This document shows, in pieces, positions 47,539 to 56,884 of a DNA stretch of 64,000 bases (positions within the stretch are counted from its first letter, which is position 1; each line of letters starts with the position of its first letter). The stretch spans positions 2,728,001-2,792,000 of the forward strand of contig NZ_CP109104.1 of the NCBI RefSeq assembly GCF_035917675.1, given 5' to 3'. The notes under the pieces are model-generated. The model was not told the DNA's origin and searched no databases. It saw only the letters and a list, made by a program, of their open reading frames with translations. The translations under genes were made by a program, and so were the position numbers. The stretch is from Streptomyces sp. NBC_01775 (GTDB lineage: Bacteria; Actinomycetota; Actinomycetes; Streptomycetales; Streptomycetaceae).

Positions 47539-48255
47539 ATGGACAACTCTAGCGGCGTCGGCGTTCTCGACAAGGCGGCTCTGGTACTGAGCGCTCTGGA
47601 GTCCGGTCCGGCCACCCTCGCCGGGCTGGTCGGAGCGACCGGTCTCGCGCGCCCCACGGCGCACCGGCTGGCGGTGGCCCTTGAGCACCACCGCATGGTG
47701 GCCCGCGACATGCAGGGCCGCTTCATACTCGGCCCCCGGCTCGGGGAGCTGGCAGCGGCGGCGGGCGAGGACCGGCTCCTGGCCTCGGCCGGCCCCGTGC
47801 TCACCCACCTACGGGATGTGACCGGCGAGAGCGCACAGCTCTACCGGCGCCAGGGCGACCAGCGGATCTGCGTGGCCGCCGCCGAGCGGCTCTCCGGGCT
47901 GCGCGACACCGTCCCGGTCGGCTCGACGCTGCCGATGAAGGCAGGCTCGGCCGCGCAGATCCTCATGGCCTGGGAGGAGCCCGAGCGGCTGCACCGCGGT
48001 CTCCAGGGCGCCCGCTTCACCGCGACCGCGCTCTCGGGCGTACGGCGCAGGGGCTGGGCCCAGTCCATCGGTGAGCGCGAGCCGGGCGTCGCCTCCGTCT
48101 CCGCACCTGTACGCGGCCCCTCCAACCGCGTGGTGGCCGCCGTCTCCGTCTCGGGCCCCATCGAGCGCCTGACCCGCCACCCGGGCCGCATGCACGCCCA
48201 GGCCATCGTCGACGCGGCGGCCCGCCTGAGCGAGTCCCTGCGGCGGCCCAGCTGA
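47539..48255 (+). CDS. ndgR: IclR-family regulator NdgR
   Basis: The 238-residue protein has an N-terminal winged helix (LDKAALVLSALESGPATLAG, TGLARPTAHRLAVALEHHRM) and a C-terminal IclR effector domain (AQLYRRQGDQRICVAAAE, GSTLPMKAGSAAQIL, GVASVSAPV). NdgR controls leucine and other amino-acid genes and affects antibiotic production in Streptomyces. ATG 47539 has no clear ribosome binding site and follows a palindrome by 12 bases, so the leader is very short or absent. It ends at a strong terminator. Confidence 0.95.
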   Translation: MDNSSGVGVLDKAALVLSALESGPATLAGLVGATGLARPTAHRLAVALEHHRMVARDMQGRFILGPRLGELAAAAGEDRLLASAGPVLTHLRDVTGESAQLYRRQGDQRICVAAAERLSGLRDTVPVGSTLPMKAGSAAQILMAWEEPERLHRGLQGARFTATALSGVRRRGWAQSIGEREPGVASVSAPVRGPSNRVVAAVSVSGPIERLTRHPGRMHAQAIVDAAARLSESLRRPS

Positions 48256-48297
48256 CCCCCTGCCGCCCGCCCCTCCGGGGGCTTGGGCGCGGCATGA

Positions 48298-48330
48298 CGA
48301 AGGCCCCGCACCTGGAGTGCGGGGCCTTCG
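48298..48330 (+). terminator. Terminator after ndgR
   Basis: A perfect 14-bp stem (48298-48311 with 48317-48330, loop ctgga) lies 43 bp past the ndgR stop and just before the tRNA genes on the other strand. Confidence 0.9.
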
Positions 48331-48339
48331 TTGATCGAG

Positions 48340-48412
48340 TACCCCCGACCGGATTCGAACCGGCGCTACCGCCTTGAGAGGGCGGCGTGCTAGGCCGCTA
48401 CACAACGGGGGC
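48340..48412 (-). tRNA. tRNA-Glu (anticodon CTC), copy 2
   Basis: The 73-base cloverleaf folds fully: acceptor GCCCCCG/CGGGGGT, anticodon loop CTCTCAA in a CCGCC/GGCGG stem, T-loop GGTTCGAATCC and discriminator A. CCA is not encoded. It is an exact copy of the gene at 48438-48510. Confidence 0.96.
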
Positions 48413-48437
48413 CCTAGCTGATCCTGTGACGGATCCG

Positions 48438-48510
48438 TACCCCCGACCGGATTCGAACCGGCGCTACCGCCTTGAGAGGGCGGCGTGCTAGGCCGCTACA
48501 CAACGGGGGC
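48438..48510 (-). tRNA. tRNA-Glu (anticodon CTC), copy 1
   Basis: Same 73-base sequence as the downstream gene, 25 bases apart. It lies between tRNA-Gln and the second tRNA-Glu, all presumably one transcript read on the minus strand, close to gltX, whose enzyme charges tRNA-Glu. Confidence 0.96.
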
Positions 48511-48536
48511 CTCGATCTCGCAAAGTGCGGATCGTG

Positions 48537-48608
48537 CTGGGCTACCAGGACTCGAACCTAGACTAACTGAACCAGAATCAGCCGTGCTGCCAATTACACC
48601 ATAGCCCA
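48537..48608 (-). tRNA. tRNA-Gln (anticodon CTG)
   Basis: The 72-base sequence folds as a tRNA: acceptor TGGGCTA/TAGCCCA, anticodon loop TTCTGGT, T-loop GGTTCGAGTCC and discriminator G. In actinobacteria GltX charges this tRNA with glutamate for later amidation by GatCAB, which fits the position next to gltX. Confidence 0.96.
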
Positions 48609-49029
48609 CCAAAACGCAACCCCCGATGGGGATTTTGTTTGGATTGTCACCTTCGGCTTGGCCTGTGCGGCCTGCCCCGTTCGGCGACAGGAAGAACATT
48701 ACCCGATGGGGGTCAGTGCTCCAAAACGAGTTCCACCGCCGACCAGGCCTCAGCGGCGGGCGTGTGCGTGGCGTCGGACGCCGCGGGCGAAGAGGTCCCG
48801 CATGTCCGCAGCCACCCCAAGGGCGGGGCCGTCCCCCCGCAGCCGAAGACGTTCGGATACCGCTCCGGTCGCGGGTACTTGCGGGCCGAGCCGACGACGT
48901 CACCCGGCAATCTCCCTTCCGGGCGGCCTGGTTCGACCGCCCTCGGCTGATCAATGGGGCGCCGGGCGCCGCGTCGTGGGCAAGGCCGTGTGGGCTCGGC
49001 TGCTGGTCAGATCTGAGCCGGTGCGCGCG
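48609..49029. other. Intergenic region upstream of the tRNA genes
   Basis: The 421-bp stretch must contain the tRNA promoter on the minus strand; gtttggattgtcacc near 48639-48653 is AT-richer but no convincing pair is seen. A short cccc-cgat-gggg hairpin lies at 48620-48633. One minus-strand frame at 48713-48910 has strong third-position GC (listed separately). Confidence 0.5.
48713..48910 (-). CDS. Doubtful small open frame between gltX and the tRNA genes
   Basis: TTG 48910 follows GGAAGGGAGA and opens 65 codons with about 88 percent G or C at third positions (VVGSARKYPRPERYPN, AAEAWSAVELVLEH). The opposite strand also looks open with high third-position GC, so codon bias cannot decide. I recognise no family. 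It may be a small gene, a remnant or chance. Confidence 0.25.
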   Translation of the reverse strand: MPGDVVGSARKYPRPERYPNVFGCGGTAPPLGWLRTCGTSSPAASDATHTPAAEAWSAVELVLEH

Positions 49030-49062
49030 AAAGGGGCTCCGGAGTCGTTCCGGAGCCCCTTT
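49030..49062. terminator. Terminator after gltX
   Basis: A perfect 14-bp stem (49030-49043 with 49049-49062, loop gtcgt) lies 16 bp after the gltX stop. Confidence 0.9.
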
Positions 49063-49077
49063 GCGGCGTGTGGCGGC

Positions 49078-50691
49078 TCAGCCCGGCTGCGCGGCCAGCT
49101 TCGCCAGTGCCGCGTCGATGCGCTCCAGGGTGCGGTCCTTGCCCAGGACCTGGAGGGACTCGAAGAGCGGGAGGCCGACCGTGCGGCCGGTGACGGCCAC
49201 GCGGACCGGGGCCTGGGCCTTGCCGAGCTTGAGGCCGTGCTCCTCGCCGGCGCCCAGGACCGCCTCCTTGAGGGATTCGGGCGAGGTCCAGTCGGCGATG
49301 TCGAGCTTGGCGCGCGCCGTGCGCAGGAGGTCGGCCGAGCCCTCCTTCATCGCCTTCTGCCAGGACTTCTCGTCCTCGACGGGCTCGTCCAGGAACAGGA
49401 AGTCGACGTTGTCGGTAATGTCGGCCAGGACCGTGAGGCGGGTCTGGGCCAGGGGAGCCAGCTCCTCGAACGCCCGCTGGGAGAAGTTCGCCTCGGGCCA
49501 CGGCGCGTACGGGGCCTTCAGCCACGGCTCGCAGGCCGCGATGAAGTCCTTCTCCGGCAGCTCGCGCAGGTGCGTGGCGTTGATCGCCTCGCACTTCTTC
49601 AGGTCGAAGCGGGCCGGGTTGGCGTTGACGTCGTGGATGTCGAAGGCGGCGACCATCTCGTCCATGGAGAAGATGTCGCGGTCCTCGGAGATCGACCAGC
49701 CAAGGAGGGAAAGGTAGTTGAGCAGCCCCGAGGGCAGGAAGCCGCGCTCGCGGTAGAGGTTGAGGGAGGCTTGCGGGTCGCGCTTGGAGAGCTTCTTGTT
49801 GCCCTCCCCCATCACATACGGCAGGTGCCCGAACTCCGGGATCCGCTTGGCGACGCCCAGCTCCGTGAGTGCCTTGTAGAGGGCGATCTGGCGCGGGGTG
49901 GAGGAGAGCAGGTCCTCGCCGCGCAGCACGTGGGTGATGTCCATCAGCGCGTCGTCAACCGGGTTGACGAGCGTGTAGAGCGGGGCACCGTTGGCGCGCA
50001 GGATGCCGTAGTCGGTCACGTTCTCCGGCTGGAAGGTGATCTCGCCGCGGACCAGGTCCGTGAAGGTGACGGGCTCGTCCGGCATGCGGAAGCGGACGAC
50101 GTGGCTGCGGCCCTCGGCCTCGTACGCGGCGATCTGCTCGCCGGTCAGCTCTCGGCACCGGCCGTCGTAGCCGGAGGGGCGGCCTGCCTCGCGGGCGGCC
50201 TCGCGGCGCTGCTCCAGCTCCTCGGCGGTGCAGTAGCAGGGGTAGGCGTAGCCGCCCTCCAGCAGCTTGCGGGCGACGTCCGCGTAGATGTCCATCCGCT
50301 GGGACTGGCGGTAGGGGCCGTGCGGGCCGCCCCCCGCGACGAAGCCGCCGTCGGACACCTCCGGGCCCTCGTCCCAGTCGAGGCCCAGCCAGCGCATCGA
50401 GTCCAGGAGCTGCTGGTAGGACTCCTCCGAGTCGCGTGCCGCGTCGGTGTCCTCGATGCGGAAGACCAGGGTGCCGCCGGTGTGGCGGGCGTACGCCCAG
50501 TTGAACAGGGCTGTGCGGACCAGCCCCACGTGGGGGTTGCCGGTCGGGGAGGGACAGAAACGTACACGGACGTCCGTGCCCGTGGCCCCCCCACCGGGAG
50601 CCGCCTCGCTCTGTCGATCCCGGCCCCCGGTGTGGCCTGCCTGTCCGGCTGGGGGTCCGGGGGGCGTCCCCCGGGAGAACTCAGTAGTCAC
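49078..50691 (-). CDS. gltX: Glutamate--tRNA ligase
   Basis: The 537-residue enzyme charges tRNA-Glu and, in organisms without GlnRS, tRNA-Gln. Signature motifs are [14 protein letters not shown] (HIGH) near residue 44 and KKLSKRDP (KMSKS). About 40 disordered N-terminal residues ([15 protein letters not shown]) precede the catalytic domain, more than in most GltX; GTG 50691 has AAGGTGATC upstream inside the preceding gene and overlaps it by 11 bases, so this start is likely true, although translation could start later. It is co-transcribed with the FAH-family gene. Confidence 0.97.
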   Translation of the reverse strand: MTTEFSRGTPPGPPAGQAGHTGGRDRQSEAAPGGGATGTDVRVRFCPSPTGNPHVGLVRTALFNWAYARHTGGTLVFRIEDTDAARDSEESYQQLLDSMRWLGLDWDEGPEVSDGGFVAGGGPHGPYRQSQRMDIYADVARKLLEGGYAYPCYCTAEELEQRREAAREAGRPSGYDGRCRELTGEQIAAYEAEGRSHVVRFRMPDEPVTFTDLVRGEITFQPENVTDYGILRANGAPLYTLVNPVDDALMDITHVLRGEDLLSSTPRQIALYKALTELGVAKRIPEFGHLPYVMGEGNKKLSKRDPQASLNLYRERGFLPSGLLNYLSLLGWSISEDRDIFSMDEMVAAFDIHDVNANPARFDLKKCEAINATHLRELPEKDFIAACEPWLKAPYAPWPEANFSQRAFEELAPLAQTRLTVLADITDNVDFLFLDEPVEDEKSWQKAMKEGSADLLRTARAKLDIADWTSPESLKEAVLGAGEEHGLKLGKAQAPVRVAVTGRTVGLPLFESLQVLGKDRTLERIDAALAKLAAQPG

Positions 50692-51466
50692 GCTTGATCA
50701 CCTTGTTGGTGAGAGTGCCGATGCCTTCGATGGTGACGGCGACCTCGTCGCCGACGTTCAGGGGGCCGACACCCGCGGGGGTGCCGGTGAGGATGACGTC
50801 GCCCGGCAGGAGAGTCATCGCCTCGGTGATGTGCACGATGAGGTCCTCGATGGACCGCACCATCTCGCTGGTGCGGCCGAGCTGGCGCTGCTCGCCGTTC
50901 ACGGTGCACATGATGCCGAGGTCGGCCGGGTCCAGCTCCGTCTCGATCCAGGGGCCCAGCGGGCAGGAGCTGTCGAAGCCCTTGGCGCGGGCCCACTGCT
51001 TCTCGCTGCGCTGGATGTCGCGCGCGGTGACGTCGTTGGCGCAGGTATAGCCCATGATGACGTCCTTGACGCGCTCGCGGGGCACGTCCTTGCACAGGCG
51101 GCCGATGACGACGGCCAGCTCGGCCTCGTAGTGCACCTCGGAGGAGAAGGACGGGTACACGATCGGGTCGCCCGTGCCGATGACCGAGGTGGAGGGCTTG
51201 AAGAAGGCGACAGGGGTCTCCGGGACCTCGTTGCCCAGCTCCTTGGCGTGCTCGGCGTAGTTCCTGCCGATCGCGACGACCTTGTTGGGGAGCATGGGGG
51301 GCAGGAGGCGGAGCTTGTCCAGCGGGAGTTTCTGGCCCGAGCGCTCGAAGTCCGCGAAGGGGTGGCCCTTGATGATGTCCAGGACGGGGCCGCCTTCTGT
51401 GGAGGCGTCTCCCTCGACCACGCCGAAACCTACGGTTCCGTCTAGTGAGAATCTGGCGATGCGCAC
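50681..51466 (-). CDS. Fumarylacetoacetate hydrolase-family protein
   Basis: The 261-residue protein has the FAH fold: [20 protein letters not shown], the metal-binding [41 protein letters not shown] and the C-terminal [15 protein letters not shown]. It probably hydrolyses or decarboxylates an acylpyruvate-type compound; substrate unknown. GTG 51466 has AAGGA about 10 bases upstream. It overlaps gltX by 11 bases. The pairing with gltX is usual in Streptomyces. Confidence 0.93.
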   Translation of the reverse strand: MRIARFSLDGTVGFGVVEGDASTEGGPVLDIIKGHPFADFERSGQKLPLDKLRLLPPMLPNKVVAIGRNYAEHAKELGNEVPETPVAFFKPSTSVIGTGDPIVYPSFSSEVHYEAELAVVIGRLCKDVPRERVKDVIMGYTCANDVTARDIQRSEKQWARAKGFDSSCPLGPWIETELDPADLGIMCTVNGEQRQLGRTSEMVRSIEDLIVHITEAMTLLPGDVILTGTPAGVGPLNVGDEVAVTIEGIGTLTNKVIKRDY

Positions 51467-51560
51467 GGGGGTCTGTCCTTCGCTGGGGTGCTCTTTGGGC
51501 CTGACGCCCCAGCGTATTCCACTCGCCGTGGGGGCGGGCCTTGGGATTATTGCCCCTGCC

Positions 51561-51590
51561 CCTCCCCCAGCCTTCGGCCGGGGGGACCCC
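51561..51590. repeat. 30-bp REP-like palindrome (copy 2)
   Basis: Identical to 47422-47451. It lies in the 218-bp gap between cvnD and the FAH-family gene, where it may help end the conservon transcript. A diverged relative (cttccggccgtcggccggga) follows at about 51644. Confidence 0.75.
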
Positions 51591-51684
51591 GCCTTCCCAC
51601 TTCTTCCGGGGGCTCCACCCTCTTGCCCCCGCTCCTCGAACTCTTCCGGCCGTCGGCCGGGAGGTGCCCCCGGAGGGGCTGGTT

Positions 51685-52281
51685 TTAGCGCAGGCGGGCC
51701 ATCAAGGCGTGTTCGACCAGCGTGATCAGGGCGCTCTTCGCGTCCGCGCGGTGGCGGGCGTCGGTGATGATGATCGGGGCGTCCGGGCCGATCTGGAGGG
51801 CTTCGCGGACTTCTTCCGGGGTGTAGGGCTGATGTCCGTCGAAGCCGTTGAGGGCGATGACGAAGGGCAGACCGCTGTTCTCGAAATAGTCGACCGCCGG
51901 GAAACAGTCCGCGAGACGACGGGTGTCGACCAGCACGACAGCGCCGATCGCACCGCGCACCAAGTCGTCCCACATGAACCAGAAACGGTCCTGACCCGGC
52001 GTACCGAACAGATACAGGATCAGGTCCTGGTCCAGGGTGATACGGCCGAAGTCCATGGCCACCGTCGTGGTGGTCTTGTCCGCGGTGTGGGTCAGATCGT
52101 CGATACCTGCCGAGGCGGAGGTCATGACGGCCTCGGTGCGCAGCGGGTTGATCTCCGAGACCGCGCCGACGAAGGTCGTCTTGCCCACGCCGAAGCCACC
52201 GGCCACCACGATCTTCGCGGAGGTCGTGGAGCGGGCTGTCGTACCCCCGACGGGCCCGCCGCTAGAGCTTCCGAAGTCCAC
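51685..52281 (-). CDS. cvnD: CvnD, Ras-like GTPase of the first conservon
   Basis: The 198-residue protein has P-loop GGFGVGKTT (residues 28-36), the G3-like FGTPGQDRFWFMWDD and G4-like ALNGFDG, as in the MglA/Ras-like ATP/GTP-binding proteins that end each Streptomyces conservon. CvnA-D are thought to form a membrane complex resembling eukaryotic G-protein-coupled systems. GTG 52281 overlaps cvnC by 20 bases. Bases 51781-52010 are identical to 57414-57643 in the other cvnD. Confidence 0.96.
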   Translation of the reverse strand: MDFGSSSGGPVGGTTARSTTSAKIVVAGGFGVGKTTFVGAVSEINPLRTEAVMTSASAGIDDLTHTADKTTTTVAMDFGRITLDQDLILYLFGTPGQDRFWFMWDDLVRGAIGAVVLVDTRRLADCFPAVDYFENSGLPFVIALNGFDGHQPYTPEEVREALQIGPDAPIIITDARHRADAKSALITLVEHALMARLR

Positions 52282-53050
52282 TGAGCACCCTTTCGAGCAG
52301 TGTCACGTCTGGTTGGCCGTCGGCGCTGGTCGTCTCGCCGCCGGGCTGGTGGATGGCGACAAGTCCGGCCTCGGCCAAGTCGGCGACGAGGATCCGGGCG
52401 ACGCCGAGCGGGATGGTCAAGAGTGCGGAGATCTCGGCGACCGACTTGATCTCGTAGCACAGGCGGCAGATCCGCTGGTGCTCCGGGAGCTGGCCCTGGA
52501 GCTGTGCGGCTTCGGCCGTGGTGTGCACCAGCGCCTCGATGGCGAGCTGGTAGCGGGGACGGGTCCGGCCACCCGTCATGGCGTACGGGCGGACCAGAGG
52601 CTGCTGCGGCGGCGAGTAGTGATCACCGTCGTCGGCGGTGCCGGGTTCCTCACCGTGCGTGGGCTGCACCGGCTGGATGCGGGAGTGCTGCGGCTGGTGC
52701 GGCTGGTACTGGGGATCGTGCTGGGGCTGCTGGCCGTACGGGGGCTGCGGGGGCTGCCCCTGCGGGTACTGCGCTTGCGCCTGCTGCCCCTGCGGGTACT
52801 GCCCCTGCTGCTGCCCGGAGTGCGGGGACTGCGGCTGCTGGAGCCGCTGCGACGGCCGCGTGCGGTGCGGCGGCCGGGGCTGGGCTGGCGGCTGCGGCGA
52901 GGAGGTCTGCACGGACTCGCTGGGCGCGGAGGGGAAGTTGAAGCGGTTCAGGAAAGGCGCGTCCCCAGCTGCGGCGGCGGACTGGTCGTCCTGCGGCTGC
53001 TGCTGTGGGCCGCTGTCGTACGACGACGGACCTCCTGGGGGCGTTGCCAC
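52262..53050 (-). CDS. cvnC: CvnC, DUF742 protein of the first conservon
   Basis: The C-terminal ~115 residues are the DUF742 domain (VRPYAMTGGRTRPRYQLAIE, PEHQRICRLCYEIKSVAEIS, LGVARILVADLAEAGLVAIH), winged-helix-like. The N-terminal ~145 residues are Gln/Pro/Gly-rich and disordered (QGQYPQGQQAQAQYPQGQ), missing from the paralogue in the second conservon. It should link the histidine-kinase-like CvnA to CvnD. GTG 53050 follows GGAGGAGGAAAC. The gap to cvnB is 140 bp. Confidence 0.94.
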   Translation of the reverse strand: MATPPGGPSSYDSGPQQQPQDDQSAAAAGDAPFLNRFNFPSAPSESVQTSSPQPPAQPRPPHRTRPSQRLQQPQSPHSGQQQGQYPQGQQAQAQYPQGQPPQPPYGQQPQHDPQYQPHQPQHSRIQPVQPTHGEEPGTADDGDHYSPPQQPLVRPYAMTGGRTRPRYQLAIEALVHTTAEAAQLQGQLPEHQRICRLCYEIKSVAEISALLTIPLGVARILVADLAEAGLVAIHQPGGETTSADGQPDVTLLERVLSGLRKL

Positions 53051-53190
53051 GTTTCCTCCTCCGGCTCACGGACATACGGTCCGATGCGTCTTGGGGCTGT
53101 CCCTGCTCTCTCAACGCTCCTGCTCGGCACCGCGTCCCCGCACTTTATGGTGCCCGGACGCGATGTGCACTGTCGTCCGGCTCTTGCGTC

Positions 53191-53604
53191 CTAGTTGAGA
53201 AGACTGCCCTGTAGCTCGGCACGCAGGTCCGGGGTGAGGACATTTCCGGCACGGTCGACAAGCAGCGCCATCTCGTATCCGACAAGACCGATATCGGCCT
53301 CCGGGTGGGCGAGGACAGCGAGGGAAGATCCGTCCGAGATGGACATGATGAACAAGAAGCCACGCTCCATCTCCACCACCGTCTGGTTGACCGAGCCGCC
53401 CTCGAAGATGCGGGAGGCTCCTGCGGTGAGGGAGGTCAGTCCCGAGGCCACCGCTGCCAGCTGATCGGCGCGGTCACGCGGGAAGCCCTCGGACATCGCG
53501 AGCAGAAGTCCGTCGGCTGAGACCACCACCGTGTGCGACACCCCTGGGGTGTTGTCCACGAAGTTGGTGATCAACCAGTTCAGGTTCTGCGCCGCCTGGC
53601 TCAT
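53191..53604 (-). CDS. cvnB: CvnB, roadblock/LC7 protein of the first conservon
   Basis: The 137-residue protein (SQAAQNLNWLITNFVDNTPG, VVVSADGLLLAMSEGFPRD, GFLFIMSISDGSSLAVLA) is a roadblock/LC7 domain, the typical regulator of MglA-like GTPases such as CvnD. ATG 53604 is 10 bases after cvnA. It is almost identical at DNA level to the other cvnB (58451-58864) over much of its 5' two thirds. Confidence 0.96.
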   Translation of the reverse strand: MSQAAQNLNWLITNFVDNTPGVSHTVVVSADGLLLAMSEGFPRDRADQLAAVASGLTSLTAGASRIFEGGSVNQTVVEMERGFLFIMSISDGSSLAVLAHPEADIGLVGYEMALLVDRAGNVLTPDLRAELQGSLLN

Positions 53605-53614
53605 CGGGCTCACA

Positions 53615-56600
53615 CTAACGCTCCTGATCGTAGGTGCTGCCGGGGCCGAAGCCCTGTCGGTCATTCTGGTTGGCGTCGCCCGCTGTGCGTCCTCGGCGGA
53701 CGCCACGGTGCAGGTTGCTCAGTCTGCCGCGCACGTCCTCGGGTGCGCGAGAGACCGAAGGGCCACTCTGCGGGCTCTCTTCCGCGGCGCCCTCGACCAG
53801 GTTGGCCCTGGGCACCCGCCGCGGCAGGCCGGACGAGGTGACGCCGCCGGCCTGCGGATCACGCAGCTGTCCCGCCCTGTCCCAGCGTTCGTCGTTGGGA
53901 GACCGCCGGTGGGTTCCGGTTTCCTCCTGTGACCGCGGCTGTGCCGCCTGCTCGGGCGAGGTGCCCGGGCCGTCGGAACGGGCCTGGTGCTGCGCTGCCT
54001 GAGCCCCTTCTTGCTGCGGTCGCCCCGGCTCACGACGCGGAAGACCAGCGTCGGTAGTGGAGCGGTAGCTGCTCGGGAGGGGACCCGGACGGTCGAAGCC
54101 TACGCGGTCCTGCTCCCCGTCGGGAGTGCCGGGAGCAGATTCCGCTTCCGGTTGCTGCGAGGCGTACTGACCTTCGTACGCAGCATGTTGGGGCGGGACC
54201 GGACCCAGGGCCGGCTGCTCGGCGGATTGCGCGTAGGGCGACAGGGCGGGCTTGTCGTACGGCCCGGCGCCGGTCTCGTACGGCTGCTCGTACCCCGCCG
54301 CCTCGGGCTGCTGCCCGTACGCCGCGTCCGCCGGCTGCCCGTACGGGGCTTGCGCGGGCTGCCCGCCGTAGGGCTGCCCCTGCTGCTGCGCGTAGGGATC
54401 GTGCGGCTGCGGCGGCTGGGGCCGGCCGTACGGCTGCTGGGGGTAGTCCTGGCCGTTGAGCCCGTAGGGCAGCTCCTGGGGCTGTCCACCGGGCCCGTAC
54501 TGCTGCTCACCGCTCCCTCGGGCCGGGAGCTGGGGGGTCTCGTCCCGCTGCTGGACCTCCAGCGCCGCACGGCGCTCCTCGCGCCGCCGGGAGCGGCCCA
54601 CGGGACCGAGCGAGGAGAGGTCCTCGGGGGTGCCGTAGCGCGAGTCGTCGAAGCCGAGTTCGGCGGCCGACGGGGAGGAGTCGACGGGGGGCGGGGCCGC
54701 CGGCTGGATGCCCGGCTGCTCGGGCACGATCCGCGAGACCGAGAACTCCTCCTCGGGCCTCTCCTCGCCGCCACCGCCGTGGGTGATGGCGTCGGGGAGC
54801 ATCACCAGCGAGGTGGTGCCCGCCTGTTCGCCGGAGGGGCGCAGCTGGACGCGGATGCTGTGCCGGTCGGCGAGGCGGCCGACCACGAACAAGCCCATGC
54901 GCTGGGAGATCGAGGCGTCCACGGTGGGCGGGTTGGCCAGCTTGTGGTTGATGTCCGCGAAGTCCTCGGCGGTCAGGCCGATGCCCTTGTCGTGGATCTC
55001 GATCATCATCCGGCCGTCGGGCAGCCGGGTCGCGGTGACGCGCACCTTGCTCTGCGGCGAGGAGAAGGAGGTCGCGTTCTCCAGCAGCTCGGCGAGCAGG
55101 TGCACGAGGTCGTTGACGACCTGGCCGTGGATCTCGGTCTCGGGGATCCCGGAGACCTCGATGCGCTCGTAGTGCTCCACCTCGGAGGAGGCGGCACGCA
55201 GGATGTCGACCAGCGGGACGGGCTCCGTCCAGCGGCGGCCCGGCTCCTCGCCCGCGAGGACCAGCAGGTTCTCGCCGTTGCGGCGCATGCGCGTGGCGAG
55301 GTGGTCCATCCGGAAGAGGTTTTCGAGCTGGTCCGGGTCGGCCTCGCTGTTCTCCATCTCGGAGACGAGCCCGAGCTGGCGCTCGATGAGGCCCTGGTTG
55401 CGGCGCGAGAGGTTGGTGAAGATCGCGTTGACGTTGCCGCGCAACAGCGCCTGTTCGGCGGCGAGCCGTACGGCCTCGCGGTGCACCTGGTCGAAGGCGC
55501 GGGCGACCTCGCCGATCTCGTCGCGGCTGGTGAGGGGGATGGGCTGGACGCGGGTGTCCACCCGGCCGGGATCGGTGCGGGAGAGCTGGTCGACCAGCAT
55601 CGGCAGCCGCTGCTCGGCGACGTCGAAGGCCGCCGTGCGCAGGCTCCGCATGCTGCGGCTCATCGAGCGGGCCATCCGGCCGGCTATGACGAAGGCGAAC
55701 AGCAGCGCGATCAGCACGATCGCGGAGTTGATGATCGCGTTGCGGCGGGCGTCGGAGGCGATCTGCTCGGTCTCATCGACCGCGTGCCGCGTCAGCTGCT
55801 TCTCGATGGCGCGGTAGGCGTCGAAGGTACCGGTGGAGGTGGCGAACCAGCTCTCGGTGGTGATGCCCTCCGAGCGCAGCTTGCGCGGGCCCGTGCCGCT
55901 GCCGATGGTCTCGACCATCTTGTTCATGGAGGGCGGTGCGACGAACCGCTTGCCGTTGGACGTGGCGTCGTCCTTGGCGTCGTCGACCCGCTTGCGGCCC
56001 GCCTCCTTGGCCTTGGCCGTCTCACTCTTGAGCAGCTCGACGTCCTCCGGGCGCCCGCCGGAGGTGTACTCGCCCAGCGCGATGCGCTCCAGGTAGTGGT
56101 ACGAGGCCAGCGCGGTGAGCTGCTGCTTCTTGCTCTTGCCCGTCCCCGGATCGACCAGCAGATGGACGCCGACGCCCCGCTGGAGCGACTCGGCGGCCTT
56201 CGCCAGGGAGATCGCGTAGACGGTGCGGCCGTAGGAGGTGACGTTGCCCGTGCCCAGCCCCAGCTCGTTGGCGAACTCCATGAGCGGGTGCTGGATGGTG
56301 ACGTAGCCCTCTTCCGTCTCCACCCCGCTCAGGTCCTTGGTGTACGCGCTCTCACGCAGCACCGGCAGCCGGGGCTCGACCTTCTCGAAGCCTTTGAGGC
56401 GGCGCTTGAGGCCAGGGTTCTCCGGCAGATGGGAGACGGCGCTCTTGAACTTCTTGGCCGCCCGGTCCGTCGCGCCGCGGGCGCTGCGCACCTCGGGGTC
56501 GTTCCGGCGGCCCTTGAGGAGGGGCTCGGCGGTGCGGTCACGCTCGTCGATGAGGGCGTTGCCGTAGTCGGCGGCGGCCTCGACCAGTTGGGCGGTGCGC

Positions 56601-56884
56601 TGGGCCTGCTTGGCGTCCTGCCAGGTCTCGAAGTCGGACTCGACCTTGAAGCCGCCGAAGACGAGGGCGACGAGCACGGGTATGAGCAAGATGGCGTTCA
56701 GCCGGGTGGGCACCCGCCAGTTGCGCACCGACATTCTGCTGCCGCTGCCGGTCTGTGCCGCCGAAGGCATCGTCGCATGTGGCCCCTGCGGCGCGGCGGC
56801 GCGCGACGGCGGGGTGAAGTTCCCCCTCGACCCGCCCGGTCCCCCGTCTGCTGGGCCCGGCGTTCCCGTCCTGGATCGCCTCAC
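53615..56884 (-). CDS. cvnA: CvnA, membrane histidine-kinase-like protein of the first conservon
   Basis: The 1089-residue protein has two membrane segments (about 62-78 and 382-404) around an extracellular sensor of ~300 residues, a HAMP-like linker, and a GHKL ATPase region (about 560-700; N-box HLLAELLENATSFSS, IEIHDKGIGLTAEDF, MGLFVVGRLADRH). No conserved phospho-acceptor histidine box was seen before the N-box. The ~370-residue tail is rich in Gln/Pro/Tyr (PYGQPADAAYGQQ) and ends SGLPRRVPRANL...TYDQER. GTG 56884 has AGGTGA eight bases upstream; GTG 56896 has none. Confidence 0.94.
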   Translation of the reverse strand: MRRSRTGTPGPADGGPGGSRGNFTPPSRAAAPQGPHATMPSAAQTGSGSRMSVRNWRVPTRLNAILLIPVLVALVFGGFKVESDFETWQDAKQAQRTAQLVEAAADYGNALIDERDRTAEPLLKGRRNDPEVRSARGATDRAAKKFKSAVSHLPENPGLKRRLKGFEKVEPRLPVLRESAYTKDLSGVETEEGYVTIQHPLMEFANELGLGTGNVTSYGRTVYAISLAKAAESLQRGVGVHLLVDPGTGKSKKQQLTALASYHYLERIALGEYTSGGRPEDVELLKSETAKAKEAGRKRVDDAKDDATSNGKRFVAPPSMNKMVETIGSGTGPRKLRSEGITTESWFATSTGTFDAYRAIEKQLTRHAVDETEQIASDARRNAIINSAIVLIALLFAFVIAGRMARSMSRSMRSLRTAAFDVAEQRLPMLVDQLSRTDPGRVDTRVQPIPLTSRDEIGEVARAFDQVHREAVRLAAEQALLRGNVNAIFTNLSRRNQGLIERQLGLVSEMENSEADPDQLENLFRMDHLATRMRRNGENLLVLAGEEPGRRWTEPVPLVDILRAASSEVEHYERIEVSGIPETEIHGQVVNDLVHLLAELLENATSFSSPQSKVRVTATRLPDGRMMIEIHDKGIGLTAEDFADINHKLANPPTVDASISQRMGLFVVGRLADRHSIRVQLRPSGEQAGTTSLVMLPDAITHGGGGEERPEEEFSVSRIVPEQPGIQPAAPPPVDSSPSAAELGFDDSRYGTPEDLSSLGPVGRSRRREERRAALEVQQRDETPQLPARGSGEQQYGPGGQPQELPYGLNGQDYPQQPYGRPQPPQPHDPYAQQQGQPYGGQPAQAPYGQPADAAYGQQPEAAGYEQPYETGAGPYDKPALSPYAQSAEQPALGPVPPQHAAYEGQYASQQPEAESAPGTPDGEQDRVGFDRPGPLPSSYRSTTDAGLPRREPGRPQQEGAQAAQHQARSDGPGTSPEQAAQPRSQEETGTHRRSPNDERWDRAGQLRDPQAGGVTSSGLPRRVPRANLVEGAAEESPQSGPSVSRAPEDVRGRLSNLHRGVRRGRTAGDANQNDRQGFGPGSTYDQER

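Noticed and set aside
48340..48510. Identical tRNA-Glu copies as a possible integration (att) site
   Set aside because: The repeat is two complete tRNA genes 25 bp apart with no integrase or foreign cargo between or beside them.
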